From: Candidatus Bathyarchaeota archaeon B24 | GTDB lineage: Archaea; Thermoproteota; CALKCG01; B24 | NCBI GenBank assembly: GCA_001593865.1 | Contig: LUCB01000005.1 | Location: forward strand, 79,366 to 129,552 | Reading direction: 5' to 3' | Length of the DNA: 50,187 nt | Shown: positions 23,782 to 31,948 of the stretch, in pieces | Layout: each line of letters starts with the position of its first letter | Numbering within the stretch: position 1 is the first letter of the stretch | Position numbers and translations under genes: made by a program | Notes under the pieces: generated by a model | The model's input: the letters and a program-made list of their open reading frames with translations, nothing else | What the model was told of the DNA's origin: nothing | The model's database searches: none

Positions 23782-24642
23782 ATGTTTCTCTCCGTAAGAG
23801 ATGTCATACTACGTTATGCCGGATACGAGTCGCTGTCAGAGGGTTTGAGAGACCTCAGGATAGACAGCTTCGAGCTCTACATGGGTAGAGACTTGAAGAC
23901 TCAGCCCATAAACGGTGAACGGTTCAACCTAGCGTCTAGGGACGAAGCGGCCAGGCTTAAACGTTTTTTAGACGCCCATGGGTTTAAGGTATGCGCCCTG
24001 CTTCTCGCGAACGATTTTTCAAACCCAGACTTGGGTCGTGAGGTTGCATACGTCAATAAGGGGCTGGAGGCGGCATACCGTCTAGAGGCCTGTGTAGTTA
24101 GGATAAACGCGTTGATGAGGGAGATACAGGGTTACGGGTTGGAGGACTATGTGGCTAGGACGGCCGAGGCTGTAAGGCCGTGCATGCGATTATGTAAGGA
24201 AACCGGGGTCTCTTTAGCCGTGGAGAACCACGGGGTCGTAGCGAACAGGGTCGAGTTTCTGAAGGCTCTTTTCGACCGTTTTCCGGACGGCCACCTGGGG
24301 TTAACGCTCGACACTGGCAACTTCTACTGGTTCGGCTATCCGATAAATCAGCTTTACGAGATATACGAGACGTTAGCGCCTTACGTTAAACACACCCACG
24401 TGAAGAACGCCGCGGCTAAACCCGGTAAAAAGGATGTCATGCGAAAGCCCAGAGAGGTCGAGATGACGCCGCTTTACGAGGGCGACATAGCCCTAGACAG
24501 GGTTATCGATATACTGAGGAAAACAGGTTACGGCTACGACTTGACCATAGAAGACGAGTCCCTACATAGGTTCAAGCCCGAAGAGAGGATCACTGTTCTC
24601 AGGAAAGACGCCGAGTACCTCAAAGGTCTTCTGTCCTCCTAG
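23782..24642 (+). CDS. Sugar phosphate isomerase/epimerase (TIM barrel)
   Basis: 286 residues from ATG 23782. The xylose-isomerase-like barrel shows RIDSFELYMGRD (about 23-34), LAVENHG (about 153) with the metal-binding Glu, LGLTLDTGNFYW with Asp, and KHTHVKNAA, which has the His ligand, then DLTIEDES with the final Glu. These enzymes isomerise keto sugars or act on inositol derivatives. The start at 23782 is chosen because the TATA-like TTATATG at 23741-23747 would place the transcript start near 23768, after the GTG at 23755. Confidence 0.85.
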   Translation: MFLSVRDVILRYAGYESLSEGLRDLRIDSFELYMGRDLKTQPINGERFNLASRDEAARLKRFLDAHGFKVCALLLANDFSNPDLGREVAYVNKGLEAAYRLEACVVRINALMREIQGYGLEDYVARTAEAVRPCMRLCKETGVSLAVENHGVVANRVEFLKALFDRFPDGHLGLTLDTGNFYWFGYPINQLYEIYETLAPYVKHTHVKNAAAKPGKKDVMRKPREVEMTPLYEGDIALDRVIDILRKTGYGYDLTIEDESLHRFKPEERITVLRKDAEYLKGLLSS

Positions 24643-24677
24643 AGGAACGCTGAGAGTTAGGGAATAGGAACAAGCGT

Positions 24678-25841
24678 TTATATGTAGTTTAGCCCGTAGG
24701 TCGGTGTCGGCATCGGGAATACCGTTTTGAAGGGTTCGGGGATGCTGTCGGGGTCGAAGTCTGGTGTATCAGGGTTTTCCACCGTCTCAGGTCTTCCGAA
24801 TACGAGTAGTGTAAACTCCCTTGGGTCTCTGAGCTCTAAACGGCTGTCTGAAAGCTGGATTCTAATACCGTCCGGTTTAGATTCCACTATGAATTCTACG
24901 TCTCCTATTCTTTCTTCGACGTATAGACGTATCTTCTCGGCGAACTTCATGGGGTTTAGTATAGCTAGGCTCGCAGGGGCGCTGGAGGTCTGGGGTTTTA
25001 GACCCACGTCTTCTAGGAGGCTAAGCATCTCCCAATCTCCGTATGGGATGTTAAGTTCAAACGTCTCTATACCGGGCGTCTTAGATAGGTCGCTTATTAT
25101 GCGGAGAACGGCTCTTCTAGAGCCTGCGTACTCGACTAGGCTCCACGTTCCGTCAAACTCTAGGGCCGATATGTAGGCTATAGGTCTTCTCCTTTTATAC
25201 GCTATGAGATGTCTCACCTTTGCCACTCCTTCGCGTATTCTTCTACCTGCTAGGAGCTTAAACTCGTCTAGGCTTCTCTTGAACCGAACAGGTTCCCTCT
25301 GGTATAGGGTCACAAGGTCCATGACTCTATCTTCTGTGTAAGGCTTAACCTCTACGTCTTCGAATATGGTTATTGCACTCGGCCGGGTCCTAAACCTGTA
25401 TACCTTCCCCGCCTCTACGCATCCTGCTCTGCTGTAAAGCGTCCTCTTACCTGAGACCATCACAAAGTCTACTCCGTCCTCACGCATCTTCCTGAACGCG
25501 TCTCTAACCAAAGCGGAGGCGTATCCCCTATTCCTGTAGTCCGGGTGGGTGCATACGGCGCCTACGAGGCCGGCTTTAACCCAGCAACCGTATAGGTTAA
25601 GCCACCCCTCCCAGAAACCCACGTGAGACACGACCTTACCGTCTGAAACTATGACCCTGAGGTTTTCGATGTTAGACTCGTTGAGAAAGTGTGGAAACGC
25701 CTCGTCCATACGTGCCCCTACTCTCTCGAAACCGAATATCCAGCTCGTAAGCTTAACGATCTGCGGGAGCTCCTCGACTTTAGCGGCCCTAGGTCCCTCG
25801 ATCACATACGACACCTCTTCATAAGCGATTTTACAAGGCAT
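24678..25841 (-). CDS. GNAT acetyltransferase with C-terminal sterol-carrier-like domain (Eis-like)
   Basis: 387 residues. The GNAT core has VGAVCTHPDYRNRGYASAL (about 91-109), the acetyl-CoA loop R-x2-G-x-[GA], followed by VSGKRTLYSRAGCVEAG. A second, degenerate GNAT half (about 160-290) and a C-terminal domain (about 290-385) resembling SCP2 give the layout of Eis-like acetyltransferases. Acceptor unknown. ATG at 25841 is divergent from the surface protein gene, only 50 bases from its start. Confidence 0.78.
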   Translation of the reverse strand: MPCKIAYEEVSYVIEGPRAAKVEELPQIVKLTSWIFGFERVGARMDEAFPHFLNESNIENLRVIVSDGKVVSHVGFWEGWLNLYGCWVKAGLVGAVCTHPDYRNRGYASALVRDAFRKMREDGVDFVMVSGKRTLYSRAGCVEAGKVYRFRTRPSAITIFEDVEVKPYTEDRVMDLVTLYQREPVRFKRSLDEFKLLAGRRIREGVAKVRHLIAYKRRRPIAYISALEFDGTWSLVEYAGSRRAVLRIISDLSKTPGIETFELNIPYGDWEMLSLLEDVGLKPQTSSAPASLAILNPMKFAEKIRLYVEERIGDVEFIVESKPDGIRIQLSDSRLELRDPREFTLLVFGRPETVENPDTPDFDPDSIPEPFKTVFPMPTPTYGLNYI

Positions 25842-25858
25842 TTACTTTTGAATGTCAC

Positions 25859-25871
25859 AAAAATATAATAA
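25859..25871 (+). promoter_or_regulatory. TATA box of the surface protein gene
   Basis: AAAAATATAATAA is a strong TATA box. The centre near 25866 predicts a transcript start at about 25893, one base before ATG 25894, so the mRNA is probably leaderless. The earlier ATG at 25852 lies before the TATA box and cannot be transcribed from it. Confidence 0.6.
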
Positions 25872-25893
25872 CCTTGTCTTTCTCAAGATAGAA

Positions 25894-28866
25894 ATGGTGT
25901 CTGAAACGGGTCTGGTATCAAATCTTGAGAAAGCGGTTCTACTGGCTGTCGCCGTGATCCTAGCCCTACCTGTTGCCGTATATGCGCAGACGCCACAGCC
26001 GATAAGCGGTGCGTCGGTCGTCGCGTTTGGTGACGCAGGGTACGGGGTAGCTGAGACAGACGCCGAAGGATTCTTCGAGATAACGGAGGGGTTGGGTGAA
26101 GGCGTCTACGACGTGAGGATAAGCGCCAAGGGCTATGTTTCCAAAGTGATCCAAGACGTCGAGGTCGTAGCCGGGGAGGAGGTGGACATAGGCGACGTAT
26201 TCCTCAAACCATCTGCGGTGATAAAGGGTGTGGTGGAGACGCCTGACGGCGAGCCGGCTGCTAACGTCCCCGTGGCCCTAAAAGACAGTAGCGGTAAAGT
26301 GCTTCAGCTAACCACCACGTCGAGCGACGGCTCCTTTGTCTTCGACACTGACGTGAGGAACGGGACCTACACGGTGGAGGCTTACGCGTTCATGTTCGAG
26401 GGGATGGAGTATCAAACGGTGACGATGGGCTTCACCCAGGTGGAGATCCCCGTTCCCAAGCCAGGCGCCTCCTACCTACAAGGTTACACCTCTGGGAGGG
26501 TCGAGAACGTCGAGGCGGTTCAAGGCGAGACGGTCGAGGGCATAGTGATACGTCTCGGCGTATCCGGTATAATATCCGGTAGGGTTACAGACGACCAGGG
26601 TAACCCCGTAGCCGATGTGCTAGTGGTAGCCTTCTCACCCAGCGGTGGTATATCCAAGGGGTTCTACGCCGTGACAGACGAGGACGGGCGGTATAGGATA
26701 GCCAACAACCTCGACACGGGCGACTACAACGTGACCCTGCTGTTCCCGAAGGGTTATGTATGGAACTTCATGAACGCTAAGAAGGTTCACGTCGTAGCAG
26801 GTGAGGAGACGGCTAACGTAGACTTCCAGCTTGAAAGGTCCGGCATAATATCGGGTGTGGTCGTATACAGCGACGATACGCCGGCCGCGAACGCATCCGT
26901 CGTAGCGTTCTCGCAGGACGGCAAGTACTTCGGCTTTACCACCTCCGACATAGATGGGTCCTTCAGGATAGACTCAGGTCTCGGAACGGCTACCTATCAG
27001 GTTATGGCGTTCGTAGGGACGACCGCTTTCTCCCAGCCCGTGATGGTTCAGGTAACCGCTGGCGAAGAGACCAAGGACGTTAAGCTCGTCGTGACCGGGA
27101 CGGCTACGGGAATGGCCGCCATAGAGGGCACAGTTACAGATATCGACGGTAACCCGCTCGTAGACGTCGAGGTGTCGGCTCTAGATGCGGTGACGTACAC
27201 AGACGAAGATGGAAGCTATAGACTCATCATAGCTCTTCCGCAAGGCGTTACCTCCACCACTGTGACTGTCTCCGCCTCTAAGAGAGGCTATGAGACGGCC
27301 GTCAAGGAAGGGGTCACGGTGACGGTCGGAGAGACGACTAAGCCGGTGGACTTCACGTTGGAGAAGCTTAAGGTCGGGGTTATAAAGGGCCGTGTCCTCG
27401 CGAGGGCTCCTCCGCCGTCGGCTAAGAAGACGGCTTCTCTCTCGATATCGTTATCCTCGGAAATCGTTAGCATAGGGGAGTCCGTGACGATATCTGGAGC
27501 CATAACGCCGAGCCTCACTGGAGAGGTCTCGATACTGGTGGCTTCAGACACGGTTTTCGAGGAGGTCGCTAAGGTAACTCTCGAAGACGGAAGCTTCAGC
27601 TACAGCTTCACGCCGACCGCTAAGGGGGTCTACAGGATAAAGGTTTCATGGCCTGGGAACGACGAGTACAACCCGGCTGAATCCGAGATTCTAACCCTGA
27701 CGGTGGTCAAGAAGACGGCCGAGCTCTCGATATCACTGTCCTCCTCGACCATAACGATAGGCGACTCCGTCACAATCGAAGGCACGATAACACCCTCTGT
27801 GACGGGTAAAGTATTCATCCTTCTGACCCCGGACGGTAAGTTTAAGAAAATAGCCGAGGTCGACTTGGAGAACGGTAGCTTCAGCTTCACCCTGAAGCCT
27901 GAGGCCCTCGGCACCTATAGGATTAAGGTCGTGTGGCCTGGGAACCCCGAGTATAAGCCTGCGGAATCCTCTGTGTTAACCCTGACCGTGAAGAAGGTAT
28001 CCCCGACGGTCGAGATATCGGTCTCCAAGACCACGGCTAACGTGGGCGAAACCGTCACCATATCAGGCTCGATATCTCCGTTTAAAGCCGAGACGGATGT
28101 CGTGATAACGGTCACAAGCCCGTCGGGTGTCAGCGAGTACACGGTCACCTCGTCGGACGGGAGCTTCGAGTATAGCATAGAACTCGACGCTCAGGGAACT
28201 TGGAGCGTCAAGGCCGAGGTTCCTGAAGGACCGGTCTATGAGCCGGCTGAGTCCAACGAGGTTCAGATAACGGTTCAGGAGAAGAAGTGTATAATAGCTA
28301 CCGTGACCTTCGGCTCCGAGGTCGCTCCTGAGGTTAACTTCCTGAGGTCCTTCAGAGACGGGTTGATCCTCACGACGTACGCCGGTAGACAGTTCTACGT
28401 AGCCTTCGACGCCTTCTACTACTCGTGGAGCACACCCGTGGCGAAGTTCATAGAATCCAACCCCGTGCTGAAACCTGTCGTCAAAGCCATACTGTACCCG
28501 TTGCTCGGGATACTGAAGCTCACGGCCTTAACCACTACACCTCTGTTCGGGGCTAACCCTGAGGTAGCAGCCGTGCTAGCGGGCTTCATAGCATCCTCGC
28601 TCATAGGCGTCGTCTACGTCTCACCGGTTCTCATAGCCACCTCGCTTCTGGCTAAGAGACGCGGTAAAACCCTTAAGCCGTCTAGGGAGTTCGTAAAGGC
28701 CTTATGGACCTTAGTAGCCGCATCCCTAGTGTTCATAGGTCTAGGGTTGGCTCTGGAAAACGGTCTACTGCTGACGGCCGCAACCTCGGCCTACGTGTTA
28801 TCCACCATAGCCTCGTCGTCGACCTCCATACTACACCTAGCGACCACGAAAGCTAAAGAAAACTAG
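25894..28866 (+). CDS. Secreted multi-domain surface protein with C-terminal CFI-box-like region
   Basis: 990 residues from ATG 25894. A signal-like hydrophobic helix (AVLLAVAVILALPVAVYA) ends near residue 32. Then come five carboxypeptidase-regulatory-like beta-sandwich units (about 35-510) each with G-x-V-x-D...PL-V-V and D-x-D-G-x-[FY] motifs, and three Ig-like repeats of about 95 residues (27424-28285) sharing SLSS, VTISG and W-PGN-EY. The C-terminal ~190 residues start with KCIIATVTFGSEVAPEVNFL, a close variant of the CFI-box region in archaeal secreted proteins, and include two or three membrane helices that anchor it. It likely forms part of the cell surface or binds polymers. A six-T run follows. 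Confidence 0.82.
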   Translation: MVSETGLVSNLEKAVLLAVAVILALPVAVYAQTPQPISGASVVAFGDAGYGVAETDAEGFFEITEGLGEGVYDVRISAKGYVSKVIQDVEVVAGEEVDIGDVFLKPSAVIKGVVETPDGEPAANVPVALKDSSGKVLQLTTTSSDGSFVFDTDVRNGTYTVEAYAFMFEGMEYQTVTMGFTQVEIPVPKPGASYLQGYTSGRVENVEAVQGETVEGIVIRLGVSGIISGRVTDDQGNPVADVLVVAFSPSGGISKGFYAVTDEDGRYRIANNLDTGDYNVTLLFPKGYVWNFMNAKKVHVVAGEETANVDFQLERSGIISGVVVYSDDTPAANASVVAFSQDGKYFGFTTSDIDGSFRIDSGLGTATYQVMAFVGTTAFSQPVMVQVTAGEETKDVKLVVTGTATGMAAIEGTVTDIDGNPLVDVEVSALDAVTYTDEDGSYRLIIALPQGVTSTTVTVSASKRGYETAVKEGVTVTVGETTKPVDFTLEKLKVGVIKGRVLARAPPPSAKKTASLSISLSSEIVSIGESVTISGAITPSLTGEVSILVASDTVFEEVAKVTLEDGSFSYSFTPTAKGVYRIKVSWPGNDEYNPAESEILTLTVVKKTAELSISLSSSTITIGDSVTIEGTITPSVTGKVFILLTPDGKFKKIAEVDLENGSFSFTLKPEALGTYRIKVVWPGNPEYKPAESSVLTLTVKKVSPTVEISVSKTTANVGETVTISGSISPFKAETDVVITVTSPSGVSEYTVTSSDGSFEYSIELDAQGTWSVKAEVPEGPVYEPAESNEVQITVQEKKCIIATVTFGSEVAPEVNFLRSFRDGLILTTYAGRQFYVAFDAFYYSWSTPVAKFIESNPVLKPVVKAILYPLLGILKLTALTTTPLFGANPEVAAVLAGFIASSLIGVVYVSPVLIATSLLAKRRGKTLKPSREFVKALWTLVAASLVFIGLGLALENGLLLTAATSAYVLSTIASSSTSILHLATTKAKEN
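27424..28285 (+). repeat. Three tandem Ig-like protein repeats
   Basis: Repeat 1 starts at 27424 (KK-TASLSI), repeat 2 at 27709 (KK-TAELSI) and repeat 3 at 27991 (KK-VSPTVEI). Repeats 1 and 2 are closest, sharing GSFS, YRIKV, WPGN and PAES; repeat 3 has diverged. They are duplications at the DNA level inside the surface protein gene. Confidence 0.8.
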
Positions 28867-28881
28867 CTTCCCCATCCTCCA

Positions 28882-28887
28882 TTTTTT
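28882..28887 (+). terminator. T-run terminator after the surface protein
   Basis: Six T residues 16 bases after the stop of the surface protein. Enough for archaeal termination; the next gene has its own TATA-like sequence (AGGTTTAAAGG near 28925). Confidence 0.45.
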
Positions 28888-28955
28888 CCTCGACTTGAAC
28901 AGAGAGACGCCAGATTACACGTTAAGGTTTAAAGGTAGAGGCTTGAAGTATCGGG

Positions 28956-29726
28956 TTGGATAGGATGGACCTGGCTAAGCTTGTCCACGGGTTGCCGAAG
29001 ACCAAGTTAAGTTTCTGGGAGGACTCGTACAGGAGGACGTTCGAGGCTTCTGTTCTCAGAAGCCATAGGGACGGGGGTAGGCTCTACTTGGTCTTAGATG
29101 AGACCCTGTTCCACCCTAAGATGGGTGGACAGCCCGCCGATACAGGCGTCATACGGTCTGAGGGGTTTAGGCTTAGGGTTAGGAAGGTCATGTATGTCTC
29201 AGGCGTGGTCGTCCACTTCGGACGCATCGAGCAGGGGGCTGAGCCGTCTCCGGGTGAACGCGTCTCAGGCTCCATCGACTGGGATATGCGATACAAGGTT
29301 ATGCGTAGACACACGGCGGGGCATCTACTCGACTACTGCCTATCGGAGACCATTGGTAGACCCGTCTACACGGTCGAAAGCTGGCTCGGTGACCCCTGCT
29401 ACACGGCGTATAAGGGGGCTGCACCGAACGAGACGGTTCTATCGAAGGTTCAGGAGACCGCCGACAGGCTGATACGGGAGGGTAGAAGGGTCTGGATAGA
29501 GTCTCTCCGTTGGAGCGAGCTCGTATCGAGGTATCCGGAGGCCCCTAACCTTTTTAGGCTTCCGAAGGGTCTACCGTCCTACAGGGTCGTGGTGATAGAT
29601 GGCTGTAACGCCGTACCCTGCAGCGGAACCCATGTAAAAGACCTCTCTGAGATAGGTCGTCTAAACCTGGGAGCCGTGGAAGAGTCGAAGGGGTTTTTCA
29701 AGCTCTACTATGACGTCTATCCATAG
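28956..29726 (+). CDS. AlaX-type alanyl-tRNA editing protein
   Basis: 256 residues. It has the zinc-binding site of AlaRS editing domains: HTAGH (H119 and H123) and CSGTH (C222 and H226). LDETLFHPKMGGQPADTGVI (about 47-66) is the N-terminal glycine-rich domain. The protein removes serine (or glycine) wrongly attached to tRNA(Ala). The length matches AlaX-M. Start is TTG 28956 or ATG 28965; the ATG fits the upstream TATA-like TTTAAAG better. Confidence 0.9.
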   Translation: MDRMDLAKLVHGLPKTKLSFWEDSYRRTFEASVLRSHRDGGRLYLVLDETLFHPKMGGQPADTGVIRSEGFRLRVRKVMYVSGVVVHFGRIEQGAEPSPGERVSGSIDWDMRYKVMRRHTAGHLLDYCLSETIGRPVYTVESWLGDPCYTAYKGAAPNETVLSKVQETADRLIREGRRVWIESLRWSELVSRYPEAPNLFRLPKGLPSYRVVVIDGCNAVPCSGTHVKDLSEIGRLNLGAVEESKGFFKLYYDVYP

Positions 29727-29779
29727 GCTTCCTCCGGGAAAACCCTTAAAGAAAACCACGTCGCATATAGTATCGGAGA

Positions 29780-30274
29780 TTGTCGTCTAGAAGGATGAAC
29801 CTGCTCTATAGGCTTGCCGAGGCTTTGGCTGGGGGAGAGGGTCTTAAGATAATCGAATGCTTGGTTAGAAACGGTGATATGCGGGATGACGAGCTCGCCT
29901 TAGAGCTCGGTTTGAAGCCTAACGTGGTTAGGAAGATACTCTACCGGTTCGCCGAAAACTCCATAGTGACCGTTCAGAGGTTCAGGGACGAGAAGACCGG
30001 GTGGTTCTATTTCAAGTGGAGGGTTCAACTCGACCAGGTCGAGCTGTACCTTGAAAACCAGAGGCAGCGGATACTGAATAGGCTTATGGAGAGGCTTCGA
30101 TACGAGGAGACGCATGAGTTCTACTCTTGTCCTAAGGGCTGTGAGAGGGTGCCGTTCGAGAGAGCGGTCGAACAGAGCTTCATGTGCAGTAGATGCGGCG
30201 CACCGCTTCAGTACGAGGATAACGCATACGTCATAGAGGCCTTGAAGAGCAAGATAAAGGAGCTCGGAGGCTGA
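29780..30274 (+). CDS. tfe: Transcription factor E, alpha subunit
   Basis: 164 residues. An N-terminal winged helix (about 20-80) contains IIECLVRNGDMRDDELALEL and a second helix KPNVVRKILYRF, followed by a coiled linker and a C-terminal zinc ribbon (FYSCPKGCERVPFERA then CSRCG). TFE stabilises the open complex with archaeal RNA polymerase. The start is TTG 29780 or ATG 29795. Immediately followed on the same strand by DUF2110, a pairing I recall from other archaea. Confidence 0.94.
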   Translation: MSSRRMNLLYRLAEALAGGEGLKIIECLVRNGDMRDDELALELGLKPNVVRKILYRFAENSIVTVQRFRDEKTGWFYFKWRVQLDQVELYLENQRQRILNRLMERLRYEETHEFYSCPKGCERVPFERAVEQSFMCSRCGAPLQYEDNAYVIEALKSKIKELGG

Positions 30275-30307
30275 AGCCTTAATCGATCCTCTCGACCTGC
30301 TATCCGG

Positions 30308-31126
30308 TTGAATGCGTGTAAAATGCTGGTCGTAAGATTGAATCAAAGGATATACGGGCCCTACGGGTTAGACGGGTTGAGGGTTCTTAGAAACATGGTA
30401 AAAAACATGCTAAACGGGATCGAGGTCGAGGTCTCAGAGGTCGCCGTGGGGTCTAGGGGGTGGGCCGAGGCTTTCCTCGAAGGAGCAGACACCGACGTGG
30501 CCGTGAGGATCCTGGAGGAATGCATAGGGGTTCTCCCGAGGAAGCCGGACGAGTTTTCGAAGGGAGCCTTACTGAAGGGTAGGGTTTTGACGTTGAAGGA
30601 TGACGGGCTCTACGTGGATGTGGGACTGGAAAACCTGGTCGTCAAGGTTCCGGCTCAGACTCTTAGAGGGCAACTTTTAGACGTGCGCTCTATGGGCTTG
30701 GAGGAGGCTAGACGGGCTTACATGCTCTACGGCGAATTCCCCGTCGAGTTGTACGTCGAGAGGCTTTGTAGGAAGACGGTCGAAGCGCGTCTATCGTGGA
30801 GGTGGCTCCGCTGGGTCGAGGGTATGGCTTTCTCAGGCTTAAGCCAGGTGTACATAACCGGCTTAACCCTACGGAGGGTTAAGAGGGCTCTAGGAAAAAC
30901 CAGGTATAGGCTGGCTGTGCTTGAATATAGGGCGCTCGGGGTCTTAGAGATCCTTATGGCTTTAGACCCATTAGTAGACATCGAGAGGTTCTCTCTATGG
31001 TTGAGGAAGACGTTAAACCCCTTGGGCTTAGGGTTTTCCGAGCCGTTTGAGAGCTCTGGGGAGCTCGCTTATGCTGTTCAAGACGAGGTCGGGCTGACCG
31101 TATCTCCACCTTTCCAGATCCGCTAA
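30308..31126 (+). CDS. DUF2110 family protein
   Basis: 272 residues (267 from ATG 30323). GALLKGRVLTLKDDGLYVDVGL (about 95-116) looks like an OB/S1-type strand set, and the C-terminal helical part has WRWLRWVEGMAFSGLSQVYI. I recognise the family as DUF2110, found in archaea next to TFE, with no known function; S1-like RNA binding and a link to transcription or ribosome biogenesis are guesses. The last 99 bases overlap the convergent HAD gene. Confidence 0.72.
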   Translation: MNACKMLVVRLNQRIYGPYGLDGLRVLRNMVKNMLNGIEVEVSEVAVGSRGWAEAFLEGADTDVAVRILEECIGVLPRKPDEFSKGALLKGRVLTLKDDGLYVDVGLENLVVKVPAQTLRGQLLDVRSMGLEEARRAYMLYGEFPVELYVERLCRKTVEARLSWRWLRWVEGMAFSGLSQVYITGLTLRRVKRALGKTRYRLAVLEYRALGVLEILMALDPLVDIERFSLWLRKTLNPLGLGFSEPFESSGELAYAVQDEVGLTVSPPFQIR

Positions 31127-31828
31127 GCTCGAAGCACCAGTTAACACCAGGACCGTGAAGGCGCCTATTCTCTTACCGGCTCTCACGTCTGTGCTCAACC
31201 TATCCCCGACCACTACGGTCTCGGAGCCGTCTACGCCTAGCCTCTTGAGGGCTATATCCATGATCCTACGAGACGGCTTACCTATGACCAGAGCCCTCTT
31301 ACCGGTTGCCTTAGATATAGCGGCCACTATCGAACCCGCCCCCGGTAGTAGATGATCTTCGACCGGTAGGGTCGGGTCTGTATTCGTAGCCACGAACCTA
31401 GCCCCCCTGAATATCGCAAGGCAAGCCCTCTTAAGCTTCTCGTAGCTGAACTCGAAATCCAAGCATGCCACGACAAACTCCGGGTCTCCGCCCCTCCTCC
31501 AGTCCAATACCTCATGCCCCATCCTAGAGAGCTCCCTCTCGAGGGCTTCCCCGCCGACGGGTAGAACCCGAACCCTGCCGTATCTATCGGCCAGGTATAT
31601 CGATGTGGCGTAACCTGACGTCAAGACCTCGTTCTCGAGGCATCGTATACCCATGGCGTTGAGCTTAGCGACGTAGTCTTCGACGGTCTTGGTGGCGTTG
31701 TTGGTCAAGAAAAGCAGCTTCAACCCCATATCTCTAAGCGTATCGAGAGCCTCAGCCGCGCCTCCTATGGGTTTTCTCCCCCTGTAGACGCAGCCGTCTA
31801 GGTCTAGGATCACGGCTTTAAAACCCAT
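31028..31828 (-). CDS. HAD-superfamily phosphatase, NagD-like
   Basis: 266 residues. Motif I is VILDLDGCVYRG (residues 5-16; nucleophile Asp), motif II FLTNNATKT, motif III K in VIGKPSRRI and motif IV VVGDRLSTDV. The cap between motif II and III is the C2 type used by NagD and PNPase phosphatases. These remove phosphate from small metabolites such as sugar or nucleoside phosphates. Its C terminus is antisense to the end of DUF2110 over 99 bases, and both C termini look genuine. Confidence 0.9.
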   Translation of the reverse strand: MGFKAVILDLDGCVYRGRKPIGGAAEALDTLRDMGLKLLFLTNNATKTVEDYVAKLNAMGIRCLENEVLTSGYATSIYLADRYGRVRVLPVGGEALERELSRMGHEVLDWRRGGDPEFVVACLDFEFSYEKLKRACLAIFRGARFVATNTDPTLPVEDHLLPGAGSIVAAISKATGKRALVIGKPSRRIMDIALKRLGVDGSETVVVGDRLSTDVRAGKRIGAFTVLVLTGASSLADLERWRYGQPDLVLNSISELPRALKRLGKP

Positions 31829-31948
31829 CTAAGACCCCCGGTCGGTTCGAGAACTGTTAAGAAGCCGTATCGTAGACACTTAAACCCTTCTGTCGCCGAT
31901 AAGCATCTTTAGACCCTGTCCCCCTGGGAAAACGGTTATCTTTAACAA

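Noticed and set aside
27424-28285. Near-repeated blocks interpreted as a mobile repeat
   Set aside because: They are in-frame protein-domain duplications inside the surface protein gene, with diverged third copy.
31829-31880. GGTTCGA-like sequence that might be part of a tRNA
   Set aside because: No acceptor, D or anticodon arms can be built around it, so it is not a tRNA.
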